Source: JAPYTK01 sp964401935
GTDB taxonomy: Bacteria; Myxococcota_A; Polyangia; Polyangiales; Polyangiaceae
Assembly (NCBI GenBank): GCA_964401935.1
Contig: CAYOAL010000014.1
Coordinates: 51,191-115,190, forward strand
Length of the DNA: 64,000 bases
Direction: 5' to 3'
Shown here: in pieces, positions 17,795-26,195 of the stretch
How the letters are laid out: every line of letters starts with the position of its first letter
Position numbering within the stretch: position 1 is the stretch's first letter
The notes under the pieces: model-generated
The model's database searches: none
Seen by the model: only the letters and a program-made list of their open reading frames with translations
Told to the model about the DNA's origin: nothing
Program-made: the position numbers and the translations under genes

Positions 17795-17947
17795 CGGATC
17801 CGGCGAGGCCTCGCCCCCCGCCGCTGTCGCAGCGCAGGCGCAGGTTCCTCGATGAGGTAGTACGAGCCGCGCGCGGCGACCATCAGAGAGGTCTCCATGG
17901 TGGGAAACGCCCGGCTACCTGTGAACGAACTGGCGCTCCGGCCCCGG

Positions 17948-19336
17948 TCAGGCCGCGACGAGCGGCGACTCCTTCATCGCCGACGGGCGCGGGAGCCCGA
18001 GCAGCTCGAGGAGGGTGGGGGCGACGGCGCGGAGCGGCACCCGCCCATCGTGAACGGCGTGGGAGCGCGAGGGGCGTCGTACCCAGAGCACGCCATCGCG
18101 GTGGTGGAAGCCGCTCTTGACGCTGTCGGCGCGGTAAAACAGATCGTAAAAGCCCACATCCGTCCCGCCCGCGTCCACGATGCGCGCGTCGTCGGGCACC
18201 AGGCTGTGGAGCTTGCAGCCGGCGAACACCTCGGCGCGCCGACGCTCCACCTCCATGAGCGGGGTGTCGCCCACCCGCAGGCCGGAGAGCTTCGCCTCCG
18301 CGTCGCGCGCGAGCGCCTCATCGCCGCCGAAGAGCACGTGGAACTGCTCCGACATCACCGGCATGAACTTCTCCACGCCCCGGAGGCCGAGCATCGCCAC
18401 GAGATCCTCGAAGCGGTGCGGACGGTAGAAGCGCTTGCCGCCGGTCGACTCGGCGCGGGTGTAGGGCTGCTGGCTGAGGGCGCTGCATAGGATCACGGTG
18501 GTGTCCTCGCCGGCGAGGTCGAGGGTCTGGCCGATCACCTCGTCGAAGCTCTTGTGCGCGGTGAGGATCGCGTTCGCGTATTTCGCTTGTTCCTCGCTCG
18601 AGGGCTTGTTCGCGAAGTGCTCGGGCTCCATGTTGCGCCAGAACTTGTGCTGGTAATGGGCGACCGTGTTCATGAACAGCGTGGCGAAATGAGGCCGGTG
18701 CTTCTTGTAGTAGTGCCGAAACAGGTCTGAGAAGAGGCGATCGAGGATCATCGCCCGCTTCCAGTGGTTGCCGTTCTTGGCCTCGTCGGCGAGCTGTTTG
18801 GCCACCGACTGCACCGAGCGCATCGACATCCCATGGGTGGCGATGAAGGTCGCGGCCTTGATGTAGTCGGACACGCCGAGGGGGAGGCTCTCGTTGGTGT
18901 GCTCCTGCACCTGAACGCTGATGAAGCGGGCGAAGGGGGCGAGCTCCTCCGGAAAGGGCTTCGTGTTGGTGTTCCACATGTCGGGCAACACCGCGCCCTG
19001 GAGCGGCAGGCGATAGCGAATGTTCATCGAGCCACAGAGCCACACGCGCCGCTCGTGACGCGAGGCGATGTCGGCCACCGTTTCGCCGCGCAGCTTCTCG
19101 GCGTCGCCGAGGTGAAACACGCCGTGCTCGGCGAGAGGGAGGCCGGTGTGCACGGTCACCCACTGAATCCACGGCTCGAGGTTCGGTGGATCTTCTTCGG
19201 CGTCGGTGGTGAACACCTCCGCCTCGCGGTAGAGGCGCGAAAAATTGGGGAGCTCCCCCGCTCCCATGAAGCGCTCGAGGAGAGGAGGACAGAGCTCGTT
19301 CAGCTCCAACATCAGAACGCGAGGTGGGGTGCGCAT
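17948..19336 (-). CDS. alkaline-phosphatase-superfamily protein (phosphodiesterase-like)
   Basis: 462 residues, no signal peptide. It begins PRVLMLELNELCPPLLERFMGAGELPNFSRL, the first strand and metal-site region of the type I phosphodiesterase/nucleotide pyrophosphatase fold (an Asp/Glu metal ligand after the first strand). PNLEPWIQWVTVHTGLPLAEHG carries the Thr/Ser nucleophile position. Later HYQHKFW, DTTVILCSALSQQPY and GFHHRDGVLW would bring the His/Asp ligands. Related proteins modify extracellular polysaccharides or lipids (phosphate, phosphoethanolamine or sulfate chemistry). It is third in the minus-strand operon; 30 bases separate it from the deacetylase-like gene upstream, while 153 non-coding bases separate it from the glycosyltransferase downstream. 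Exact chemistry is unknown. Confidence 0.7.
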   Translation of the reverse strand: MRTPPRVLMLELNELCPPLLERFMGAGELPNFSRLYREAEVFTTDAEEDPPNLEPWIQWVTVHTGLPLAEHGVFHLGDAEKLRGETVADIASRHERRVWLCGSMNIRYRLPLQGAVLPDMWNTNTKPFPEELAPFARFISVQVQEHTNESLPLGVSDYIKAATFIATHGMSMRSVQSVAKQLADEAKNGNHWKRAMILDRLFSDLFRHYYKKHRPHFATLFMNTVAHYQHKFWRNMEPEHFANKPSSEEQAKYANAILTAHKSFDEVIGQTLDLAGEDTTVILCSALSQQPYTRAESTGGKRFYRPHRFEDLVAMLGLRGVEKFMPVMSEQFHVLFGGDEALARDAEAKLSGLRVGDTPLMEVERRRAEVFAGCKLHSLVPDDARIVDAGGTDVGFYDLFYRADSVKSGFHHRDGVLWVRRPSRSHAVHDGRVPLRAVAPTLLELLGLPRPSAMKESPLVAA

Positions 19337-19366
19337 GGGAGGTCCCTGTAGGCGAAGGTGCGTTGG

Positions 19367-20497
19367 TTATACGGCGGCAGGGGGTGGGCGCAACACGTAG
19401 TCGCGATACGCGTCGGGGTTGCCGCTCTTCCCGTCCATTGCGGCGCGCGCCACGTTGAACATCTCACGTGCGGTGACGTAGTGCAGCATATAGCCCCGCT
19501 CGTCGCATGCGGCCCTCAAAGCGCGATGCAACGCGCGGCCGCCGTCGCCGAGCAGCGAGCGAGCGTTCGCTTCGGGCGCGCCGTGGGTGTGGGTCTTCAC
19601 GAACAACCACTCGGGCCGCCCTTCCACGTGCACATCTTGGTCGAGCCACGCGCGCACCCGCTCGGGCGTGCCCGGATCGGCGCCGGTGAGCTGGCCATTC
19701 TCGATGCGCACCGGGCGGCGGTGGCGGCGCAGCGTGAGCGCGAGCGGCCCCTGGATCATCAACACGCGGTCGTCTTCGTGCTCACCGACGCGTGCCCGCT
19801 TGCCGCTGTCGAAGGCGCGGCGGCGCGCGAGGTCGCCCGTCGGCCAGTAGATCTGGTTGATGATCCCCGGTTGGCTCTCGTCGGGCGCGGCCGGGAACGT
19901 GAAGTCGGCGTAGCAGCCGGTCTCGAAGAGGATGGGGAGCTCGTCGTCGACGCCACACCAGCGTCCGTCGGCGCGCGCGTTGGCCAGGCACCAGTTGCCG
20001 TGGATGAAGGCGTAGCGGTAGCGGCCGTCCTCGTCGCGGCTCAGGTGCCCAGCGGCTCCGAGCTGCTCGAGGTAGGTGGTGATCTTGTCGCGCACCGACG
20101 CCGAGGTGTCACCGTCGTGGTGCATGTGGAGCTCCACCTCTCCCAACCCTCTCGCGACGAGCTCCACGAGCCCTTCGATGTACTCGGTGCCGATCTCCTC
20201 CCCGGGGAAGAAGAAGCTGTGCCGGGGGGGTCGCCCGTCGTCGTCGCGGAACGCCTCGGCCCACGATGGGTAGCCGGTGAGCCACGCGTCTACCCGCGCT
20301 CGCCCCTGTGCTGCGCCCGCACCGCCCCACAGCGGCTCGTAGTGGTCACACACCGCGAACAGCACGTGGCGCGGTGTGCCGTGGTGGGGGTTACGGGCGA
20401 GGCGCCGCTGCGCCGCTTGTTTCAGGAACGCGCCGACCCACTTGTCGAGGTTGCGCTCGCGAACTTCTCGCACGAGGCGTTGCAGCACGTCAGCCAC
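19367..20497 (-). CDS. polysaccharide-deacetylase-like protein
   Basis: 376 residues. RHVLFAVCDHYEPLWGG near the N-terminus holds a D-H pair like the metal-binding His/Asp of family 4 carbohydrate esterases, and VELHMHHDGD supplies the HxxHxD-like second motif. FIHGNW and KTHTHGAPE would be later conserved positions. Such enzymes remove acetyl groups from sugar polymers. It overlaps the NRPS-like gene by eight bases and precedes the phosphatase-superfamily gene by 30 bases, so all three are very probably one operon. No signal peptide is visible, so it may act on a cytosolic precursor or be a non-classical member. Confidence 0.65.
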   Translation of the reverse strand: MADVLQRLVREVRERNLDKWVGAFLKQAAQRRLARNPHHGTPRHVLFAVCDHYEPLWGGAGAAQGRARVDAWLTGYPSWAEAFRDDDGRPPRHSFFFPGEEIGTEYIEGLVELVARGLGEVELHMHHDGDTSASVRDKITTYLEQLGAAGHLSRDEDGRYRYAFIHGNWCLANARADGRWCGVDDELPILFETGCYADFTFPAAPDESQPGIINQIYWPTGDLARRRAFDSGKRARVGEHEDDRVLMIQGPLALTLRRHRRPVRIENGQLTGADPGTPERVRAWLDQDVHVEGRPEWLFVKTHTHGAPEANARSLLGDGGRALHRALRAACDERGYMLHYVTAREMFNVARAAMDGKSGNPDAYRDYVLRPPPAAV

Positions 20498-23192
20498 TCA
20501 CCTTGTGCCGATGGCGCTCGTTGACGCGGTCGAGGATGGGGCGGAGCTTGCCGGCGAGGATGCCCGACCGCGGCTCCGCCACCATCGCCGCGTGAAGGCC
20601 TGGCGCCTCGTGGAGCTCCACGTCGCCCACCAGCACCTCCCCCCAACCCATGAGTCGATCATAGCGGATGCCCAGCGGTTGTGCAGTGCAGCGGAAGAGC
20701 ACCACCGGAGCCGCGTAGGGCTGCGGAACGTAGGCCTCGCTCGCCCTGCGAATAAAGCTCTGACCGGCGCGCATCGCGGCAAGCTCCGTCTGCCCCATCG
20801 TCACGCGGGCACGTCGCGCCGCCGACTGCGCCAGCGCCTGCAGCGCCTCGCCGGTCTCGATGACCGCCTTCTCGGCCTTCTCACGCAGGTAGCTCTCGCG
20901 CTGCGAAGGCTCCATCAGCCAGAGGCTCCCGGTGTGGTGCTCCAGGCGGCGGTAGAGCCAGAAGAGCCCCTGCCTGAGAGGCCCCACCCGAAACTCTGGA
21001 TAGCCCGGGCCCCAGGTGTCGAGCATGAGCAACAGCGCCACCTCTTCTCCTTCGGCCCGCAGGCGTTGGGCCATCTCGAGCGCCACCTTCCCTCCGAAGG
21101 AGACGCCTCCCAGACAGTAGGGGCCGTGCGGGAACAGAGCTCTGATCTCTTGCAGGTATTCGGTCGCCATCTCCTCCACGGTGTCGTGGGGGGGGAGGCC
21201 GTCGTTCACGCGCGCCTGCAGCGCGTAGACCGGCTGATGGGCGCCGAGGTGGCGGGCGAGATCGCGATAGAAGTACACGTGCCCACCGCCGCCGTGCACC
21301 AAGAACAATGGGAGCCGATCTCCTTCGGTCTGCATCGGCACCAAACACGAGAAGTGCTGGGCGTCGCCGCGACGGAGGAGGGCCGCGAGCTTGGTCACGG
21401 TGGGCGCATGGATGAGCGACGCGTGGGAGATCCGCTGCCCGAGCTCGCGCTGCATCCGGGCCACCAGGTGCAGCGCGTTGAGGCTCGTGCCGCCGCTGCG
21501 GAAGAAGTCGTCGTTGACGCCGATGCGGCGCCCGAGGAGCTCACCCCAGATCGCGCAGAGCCGCGCTTCGAGGTCGTCGGCGTCTGCTGCGGCGGCACCC
21601 GCGTCGCCTTCGCTCGCGTCCGCTTGCGTCGTGAACGGCGCGGGGAGCGCGCTCCGATCGATCTTGCCGTTGGGGTTGAGCACGAACGCCTCGAGCACGA
21701 CCACGTGGGTGGGAAGCATGTGCTCGGGGAGGCGGTCGGCGAGGAACCCACGCACCGCGTCGGGGGTGAGGGTTGGGCCGCCGATCACGTAGGCCACGAG
21801 CACGGGGCCGGTTCCAGTGTCGCGCGCGACGACCACCGTCTCGCGGATGCTTTCGTGCTGGAGCAGGTGGTGTTCGATCTCACCGAGCTCGATGCGGTGG
21901 CCGCGGATCTTCACCTGGAAGTCGACCCGTCCGATGAACTCCACCGCGCCCTCCTCGAGCAGGCGCACGCGGTCGCCGGTGCGGTAGGCGCGGCTCGTGC
22001 CGTCGGTGCCCGGCTCGGGCACGAATTTCTCGGCGGTGAGCTCAGGGCGCGACAGGTAGCCGCGCGCCACCCCCGCTCCGGCGATGAACAGCTCTCCCTC
22101 GCTCCCTGGCGCCACCTTGCGGCCCTGCTCGTCGAGCACATACACGCGCTCGTTGCCGAGCGGGCGGCCGATGGGGATGGTGGCGGTGCGACGCTCCCCG
22201 GTGAGCAAGGGCACGGGGTACACGGTGCTCCCCACGGTGGTCTCGGTGGGACCGTAGTGGTTGAACCAACGCAGCTCGGGGACGAGCGCCCGCACCCGCT
22301 CGACGAGCGGCCAGCGCAGCGCCTCCCCGCCGGTGAAGAGCACGCGCCGCGGGAGGATGTCACGGGCCTCGTCGGTGGCGAGCAACGCGTCGAGGTGAGA
22401 CGGGGTGATCTTGAGCACATCGATGCCTTCGCCGCGGCTCGTGCGGGCCATCTTCTCCGCGTCGAGCACGTCGTCGACCACGTGGAGGGTGCCGCCCGAG
22501 AGGAGCGAGGGGAAGAGCGCGGTGTGGCCCAGATCGGCGGCGATGGTCGACACCGTGGCCGCCGACCACGGTACCTCGGGATCGAAGTCGAGCAGCCGGA
22601 GGATCGAGGTGGTGTAGTGCACGAGGTTGCCGTGGGTCACCTCGACGCCCTTGGGGGTGCCAGTGGAGCCCGAGGTGAAGATCACGTAGCAGACGTCGTC
22701 GAGCCCCACCGCGTCCTCCCCGTCGTCCGCGAGCGGGAGCGAAGACTCGCCGTCGAGCTCACCGTCATCGAGGTACAAGAGGTGAGGGGTGAGCTCGGCG
22801 AGGCGCGGGGCGAGGCTCGTCACCGTAACCACCGCCACCGAGTCGGTCTCTCGGAGCTGCAGCGAGAGGCGCGCGGCGGGGGCGTCGGGGAGGAGCGGCA
22901 CGTAGGCTGCCCCCGACTTCAAGATGCCGAACAACGCCACGATCATCTCCGCCGAGCGCGGGAGGCAAAGCGACACCGAGCGGCCGCGACGGGCGCCGAG
23001 CTGGCGCAGGCGTCGTGCGAGCCGGTTGGTGAGCTCGTCGAGCGTGCGATAGGTGAGGCGCGTGTCGCCACAGACGAGCGCGGCGCGACTCGGGACCCGT
23101 CGCGCCTGGGCCATGAAGCGCGCGTGCACGGGCTCCGGCCCCGGATCGAAGACATCCCCCACGAGGGGGTTGTGGGAAAGCTCGCTCACCAT
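20490..23192 (-). CDS. NRPS-like A-T-TE protein, Asp-type adenylation code
   Basis: 900 residues from the ATG at 23192; the frame opens 26 codons earlier, but homology starts here. Order: adenylation domain (about 20-520) with YVIFTSGSTGTPKG (169-182), HYGPTET (312-318), YRTGDR (403-408), GRVDFQVKIRGHRIELGEIE and NPNGKIDR with the catalytic Lys510; carrier domain with FFRSGGTSLNAL, Ser570 carrying phosphopantetheine; and type I thioesterase with HGGGG and G-V-S-F-G-G, nucleophile Ser698. There is no condensation domain. Aligned by hand to GrsA, the specificity residues are D220, L221, T224, K261, F286, G288, H312, V320, G321, K510, close to the published L-Asp code DLTKVGHIGK. It would therefore activate aspartate or a close acid, hold it as thioester and release or transfer it. 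It is first in a polysaccharide-type operon. Confidence 0.85.
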   Translation of the reverse strand: MVSELSHNPLVGDVFDPGPEPVHARFMAQARRVPSRAALVCGDTRLTYRTLDELTNRLARRLRQLGARRGRSVSLCLPRSAEMIVALFGILKSGAAYVPLLPDAPAARLSLQLRETDSVAVVTVTSLAPRLAELTPHLLYLDDGELDGESSLPLADDGEDAVGLDDVCYVIFTSGSTGTPKGVEVTHGNLVHYTTSILRLLDFDPEVPWSAATVSTIAADLGHTALFPSLLSGGTLHVVDDVLDAEKMARTSRGEGIDVLKITPSHLDALLATDEARDILPRRVLFTGGEALRWPLVERVRALVPELRWFNHYGPTETTVGSTVYPVPLLTGERRTATIPIGRPLGNERVYVLDEQGRKVAPGSEGELFIAGAGVARGYLSRPELTAEKFVPEPGTDGTSRAYRTGDRVRLLEEGAVEFIGRVDFQVKIRGHRIELGEIEHHLLQHESIRETVVVARDTGTGPVLVAYVIGGPTLTPDAVRGFLADRLPEHMLPTHVVVLEAFVLNPNGKIDRSALPAPFTTQADASEGDAGAAAADADDLEARLCAIWGELLGRRIGVNDDFFRSGGTSLNALHLVARMQRELGQRISHASLIHAPTVTKLAALLRRGDAQHFSCLVPMQTEGDRLPLFLVHGGGGHVYFYRDLARHLGAHQPVYALQARVNDGLPPHDTVEEMATEYLQEIRALFPHGPYCLGGVSFGGKVALEMAQRLRAEGEEVALLLMLDTWGPGYPEFRVGPLRQGLFWLYRRLEHHTGSLWLMEPSQRESYLREKAEKAVIETGEALQALAQSAARRARVTMGQTELAAMRAGQSFIRRASEAYVPQPYAAPVVLFRCTAQPLGIRYDRLMGWGEVLVGDVELHEAPGLHAAMVAEPRSGILAGKLRPILDRVNERHRHKVSG

Positions 23193-23298
23193 GCATGGAG
23201 GTAGCTCGGGAGGGAGGAGAACGGAAGGGCGCGACCTCGGAGCGGCGTTGATGGGCCGCAGGGGGCGCACGTGGCCGCCCTTTCGGCCTGCGGAGCGC

Positions 23299-24825
23299 TC
23301 AGCCGGGCGCCGGCAAGGGGGGCAACGAGCGCTCGCAGCGGAGAAACTCCAGGTAGCGCGCGAACGCGTCGGGGGCGTGGGCGCGGAGGTGGGCGGCGGC
23401 GGCCAGGTTGTGGTGCGCCCGCAACAGACGCAGCGTCATGGCGATCGCCACGTCGAGCCGTTCGAGGGCCGAGCGATGACGGCTCACTGCGCTCCGGGCG
23501 ACCGCGAGGTCTTTCGCCCACGGCGAGTCGTCGAGCAGCGTGCGGATGGCCGGGGTGTGGGCGGCGAGCATCTCCGCGTAGCGCGGGTGGTACGGGTCGT
23601 CGAGCACGGGCCAGCGTTCGAGCAGGGCGATGCGGAGGTCCGCGCTCCGAACCTCGAGCTCGAGCTCGAGCTCGCGGAGGAGCCGATCGAGCTCGTCCGC
23701 CTGGCTCTCGAGCGACGCGAGCTCACTTTGGGCCGCCTGCTCGTCGGCGAGGCCGAGCTCCTCTCCGAGCGCGGCGATCACGGCATGCTCCTCCACGAGC
23801 TCGGGCAGCGGTGTGGGGGGCCGCGACGGGGTGGGGCCCGCCGCGTGGTGCAGCCACCGCTCGGAGGTGCTGGTGGGGATGCTCACCGAGCGCGAGGCGA
23901 TGCGCACCCGGGTGTGCGCTTCGAGCAGCGAGATCCGCCCGTCGCCGTCGAGATCGAGCCGAGACGCCGCCTCCCCGTGGCGGTCGTGCCCGGCGAGGGC
24001 GTGCACGAGGTGCAAGAAGTAGCTCTCCTGCGCACGTCGATCGGGGTTGGGATCACAGCCCGCTGCCTCCGTGTCCCACGTGGTGGCGAAGAGGCCGCAG
24101 GTGTCGCGCTCGGTGGCGCCGCGGGTTGGATTCGCGCCGGTGAACGCGAGCTCGGCGAACCCGCCCGAGAAACACGTGGCCATCAGGAGGCGCAGGGGGC
24201 GCGGCCTGGGGATCTCCTCGAGCAGCTGCGCCAGATCCGACACGCCGATCGGCGTGCCTCCCCACAGGCGCACCAGGTTCTCGTGGGGCTGGGCGCCTGG
24301 CTCGCCGTGGGCGGCAATGAACAGAAAGAGCGGCTCCTCGCTCTTCTCCTCCAGCGCGTCGTAGAGATCGGCGAGCACGGTCTCGGCGCGTGCGTCGCCT
24401 TGGAGCACGAGCGTCGTCTGCCGGTAGCTCGCGTCGCGGCCGTCCTGGGGCAGGAACAGGTCGCCAAGGCGCCGGTGCAGCCCGCCCTCGCGCCCCCGCT
24501 GCTCGCGCGTTTGCAACACCTGCACCGGGGAGCGCCCAGCGCCTCCCGCGAAGAGGGTCACGCCCCCCGGCCCCAACGTCTGCCCCACGAGGGCCAGATC
24601 CTGCTCGATCGACACCTGGTTCGAGCCGGGCTCCACACCCCCTCCCACCGCCAGCCAGCGTGTGAGGGATGGACGCTCGGCCGAGGCCACGGCGGCGGCT
24701 GGTGAGGCTGCCCGCGTCTCCGTCGACCGCCGCGTGACCTCTTCGCCCGAATCGGCGATCGCGAGCGCAGTCACCACGGCCCCGGCCAGGCCCACGGGGA
24801 GCAGGTATCGCCAGCTTCGCGCCAC
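23299..24825 (-). CDS. caspase-like (clan CD) cysteine protease, membrane-anchored
   Basis: 508 residues from a GTG start, with an N-terminal transmembrane helix (about 7-24). The central part is a caspase/legumain-like fold: His173 in FLFIAAHGEPG and Cys218 in LRLLMATCFSGGF form the expected catalytic dyad (H-G and A-T-C-x-S-G). Residues 291-302, D-L-D-G-D-G-R-I-S-L-L-E, are a canonical EF-hand calcium loop. The last about 170 residues are mostly charged helices, probably coiled-coil (SELASLESQADELDRLLREL). The protein would sit outside the cytoplasm, possibly Ca2+-controlled. It lies 106 bases upstream of the NRPS-like gene on the same strand. The target is unknown; the length exceeds a minimal metacaspase by some 200 residues. 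Confidence 0.75.
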   Translation of the reverse strand: MARSWRYLLPVGLAGAVVTALAIADSGEEVTRRSTETRAASPAAAVASAERPSLTRWLAVGGGVEPGSNQVSIEQDLALVGQTLGPGGVTLFAGGAGRSPVQVLQTREQRGREGGLHRRLGDLFLPQDGRDASYRQTTLVLQGDARAETVLADLYDALEEKSEEPLFLFIAAHGEPGAQPHENLVRLWGGTPIGVSDLAQLLEEIPRPRPLRLLMATCFSGGFAELAFTGANPTRGATERDTCGLFATTWDTEAAGCDPNPDRRAQESYFLHLVHALAGHDRHGEAASRLDLDGDGRISLLEAHTRVRIASRSVSIPTSTSERWLHHAAGPTPSRPPTPLPELVEEHAVIAALGEELGLADEQAAQSELASLESQADELDRLLRELELELEVRSADLRIALLERWPVLDDPYHPRYAEMLAAHTPAIRTLLDDSPWAKDLAVARSAVSRHRSALERLDVAIAMTLRLLRAHHNLAAAAHLRAHAPDAFARYLEFLRCERSLPPLPAPG

Positions 24826-24949
24826 GCGCGCATGCTAGCCCATGCGACGGCGCGCCCACCCCGCTGATGTGCCCCGAGTGCAGCGGGCCGACGGCGTCGT
24901 GGTGCCTGGGTGGCGGGCGGGGATGAGCCCCGCCCCCTCGGTCAGGTCT

Positions 24950-26140
24950 TCAGCCGCCGGCGGCGAGCTGGGTGTCGATCTCCTTCGAGATCTCCTCCAC
25001 GCTCGGCGCCTCGACGCGCTTGCCGCCCACGAAGACGGTGGGCGTTCCGTTCACCGGCAGCTCGCCGGCGAGGGTCATGTCCGCCTTCACGGCGTCCGCG
25101 TAGGTCTTGTCGTCGAGCGCCTTCTTGAACTTGGCGAGATCGAGGCCCACTTCCTCGGCGTACTTCTCGAGGTTCTCGCGCTCGATCGACTCCTGGTTCT
25201 GGAACACCTTGTCGTGGAACTCCCAGAATTTGCCCTGTGCATGCGCGGCGAGGGACGCCTCGGCCGCGAGCTGGGCCTTCTTGTGGAACGACAAGGGGAA
25301 CTGGCGGAACACGAAGCGCACGCGATCGCCGTAGCGCTCCTTGAGCGTGTCGAAGGTCTCCGCAGCCCGCGCGCAGTAGGGGCACTCGAAGTCGGAGAAC
25401 TCCACCACCGTGACCTTGGCATCCTTCGGGCCGAACGACGGCGCGTCATTGGCCGCGATCTTGGTTGCGAGCTCGGGGGAGAGGGGCTGCTTCAGCTTCT
25501 CTTGCTGCTTCAGCTCTCCCACCACCTCGTCGATCCCCTCGAGCAGCTCCTTGCAGCGGCTCACCGGGAACTTCGGCGTCTGCTCCTTCACCATCTTGCA
25601 GGTGTCGGTGTCCTCTCCGATCTCCTTGCAGAGGCGCTCCATCAGCTGGTCACACACCGAGCGCACGCTCTTGGCCCTGGCCACGGTCGCCGGCACGTCC
25701 TTGAGGGCGCTCTGGCACGCGTCCTCGGGCAACAAGGTCGAGGCCGCCTTGGCCTGCTCGCACGACTCCGAGCTCGCCCCCACCTCCTGGCAGATCGTCG
25801 AGGCCCAGCTGCCGCACACGCCCGCGCTCCCCACCGGCGCGGCCGAGCCCACCAGATCCGGCGTCGCCGACACCGTGTCGCGGGCGCGCGCGTCCCGCAG
25901 GAACCAGCCGCCGCCGCCGCCGACGGCCAGCGCGAGCGCGCCGACGAGGAGGGCGCTCGAGCCACCCCCCGCGCCCGCCTTGGTGGGCGCCGACGCGGAG
26001 GCGGAGCCTGCCTTGGTGGGCGCCGACGCAGGCGCGGAGGAAGGGGCTTCGCGCTGGGGGCTCTTCTTCACCCGGCTCTTCTTGCTCTTCTTCTTGGTGG
26101 AAGTGGGCTCCGAGGCGGGGCTTTCGCTGTCGTCTTTCAT
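24950..26140 (-). CDS. DsbA-like thiol:disulfide oxidoreductase with Cys-rich domain
   Basis: 396 residues. A Lys/Ser-rich cytosolic tail (1-60) contains a short SASAPTKAG repeat, then one transmembrane helix (about 63-80). A helical extracytoplasmic domain with eight cysteines (C109, C117, C127, C142, C163, C171, C181, C196) follows. The C-terminal DsbA-type thioredoxin domain has C253-P-Y-C256 after VEFSDFE and the cis-proline loop NGTPTVFVGG. It would oxidise or shuffle disulfides of exported proteins; many lipoproteins of this window are Cys-rich and are plausible clients. The Cys-rich helical domain between anchor and DsbA domain is unusual and might be a substrate-binding or self-oxidising module (inference). 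Confidence 0.85.
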   Translation of the reverse strand: MKDDSESPASEPTSTKKKSKKSRVKKSPQREAPSSAPASAPTKAGSASASAPTKAGAGGGSSALLVGALALAVGGGGGWFLRDARARDTVSATPDLVGSAAPVGSAGVCGSWASTICQEVGASSESCEQAKAASTLLPEDACQSALKDVPATVARAKSVRSVCDQLMERLCKEIGEDTDTCKMVKEQTPKFPVSRCKELLEGIDEVVGELKQQEKLKQPLSPELATKIAANDAPSFGPKDAKVTVVEFSDFECPYCARAAETFDTLKERYGDRVRFVFRQFPLSFHKKAQLAAEASLAAHAQGKFWEFHDKVFQNQESIERENLEKYAEEVGLDLAKFKKALDDKTYADAVKADMTLAGELPVNGTPTVFVGGKRVEAPSVEEISKEIDTQLAAGG

Positions 26141-26195
26141 AAAGGGCGCTGGAGCTTAGAACCTCGGCGGACCCTGCGCCATGGTTTATTCGCGG

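Noticed and set aside
17795..17947. Small minus-strand ORF starting METSLMVAARGSYYLIEE between the phosphatase-like and glycosyltransferase genes
   Set aside because: It would run far into the glycosyltransferase in another frame and becomes Arg/Pro-rich there; no ribosome-binding site or family match is seen.
20376..23204. 942-residue plus-strand open frame opposite the NRPS-like gene
   Set aside because: It is a mirror of the real gene caused by high GC: His/Arg/Glu-rich, no domain, while the minus strand has every adenylation, carrier and thioesterase motif in order.
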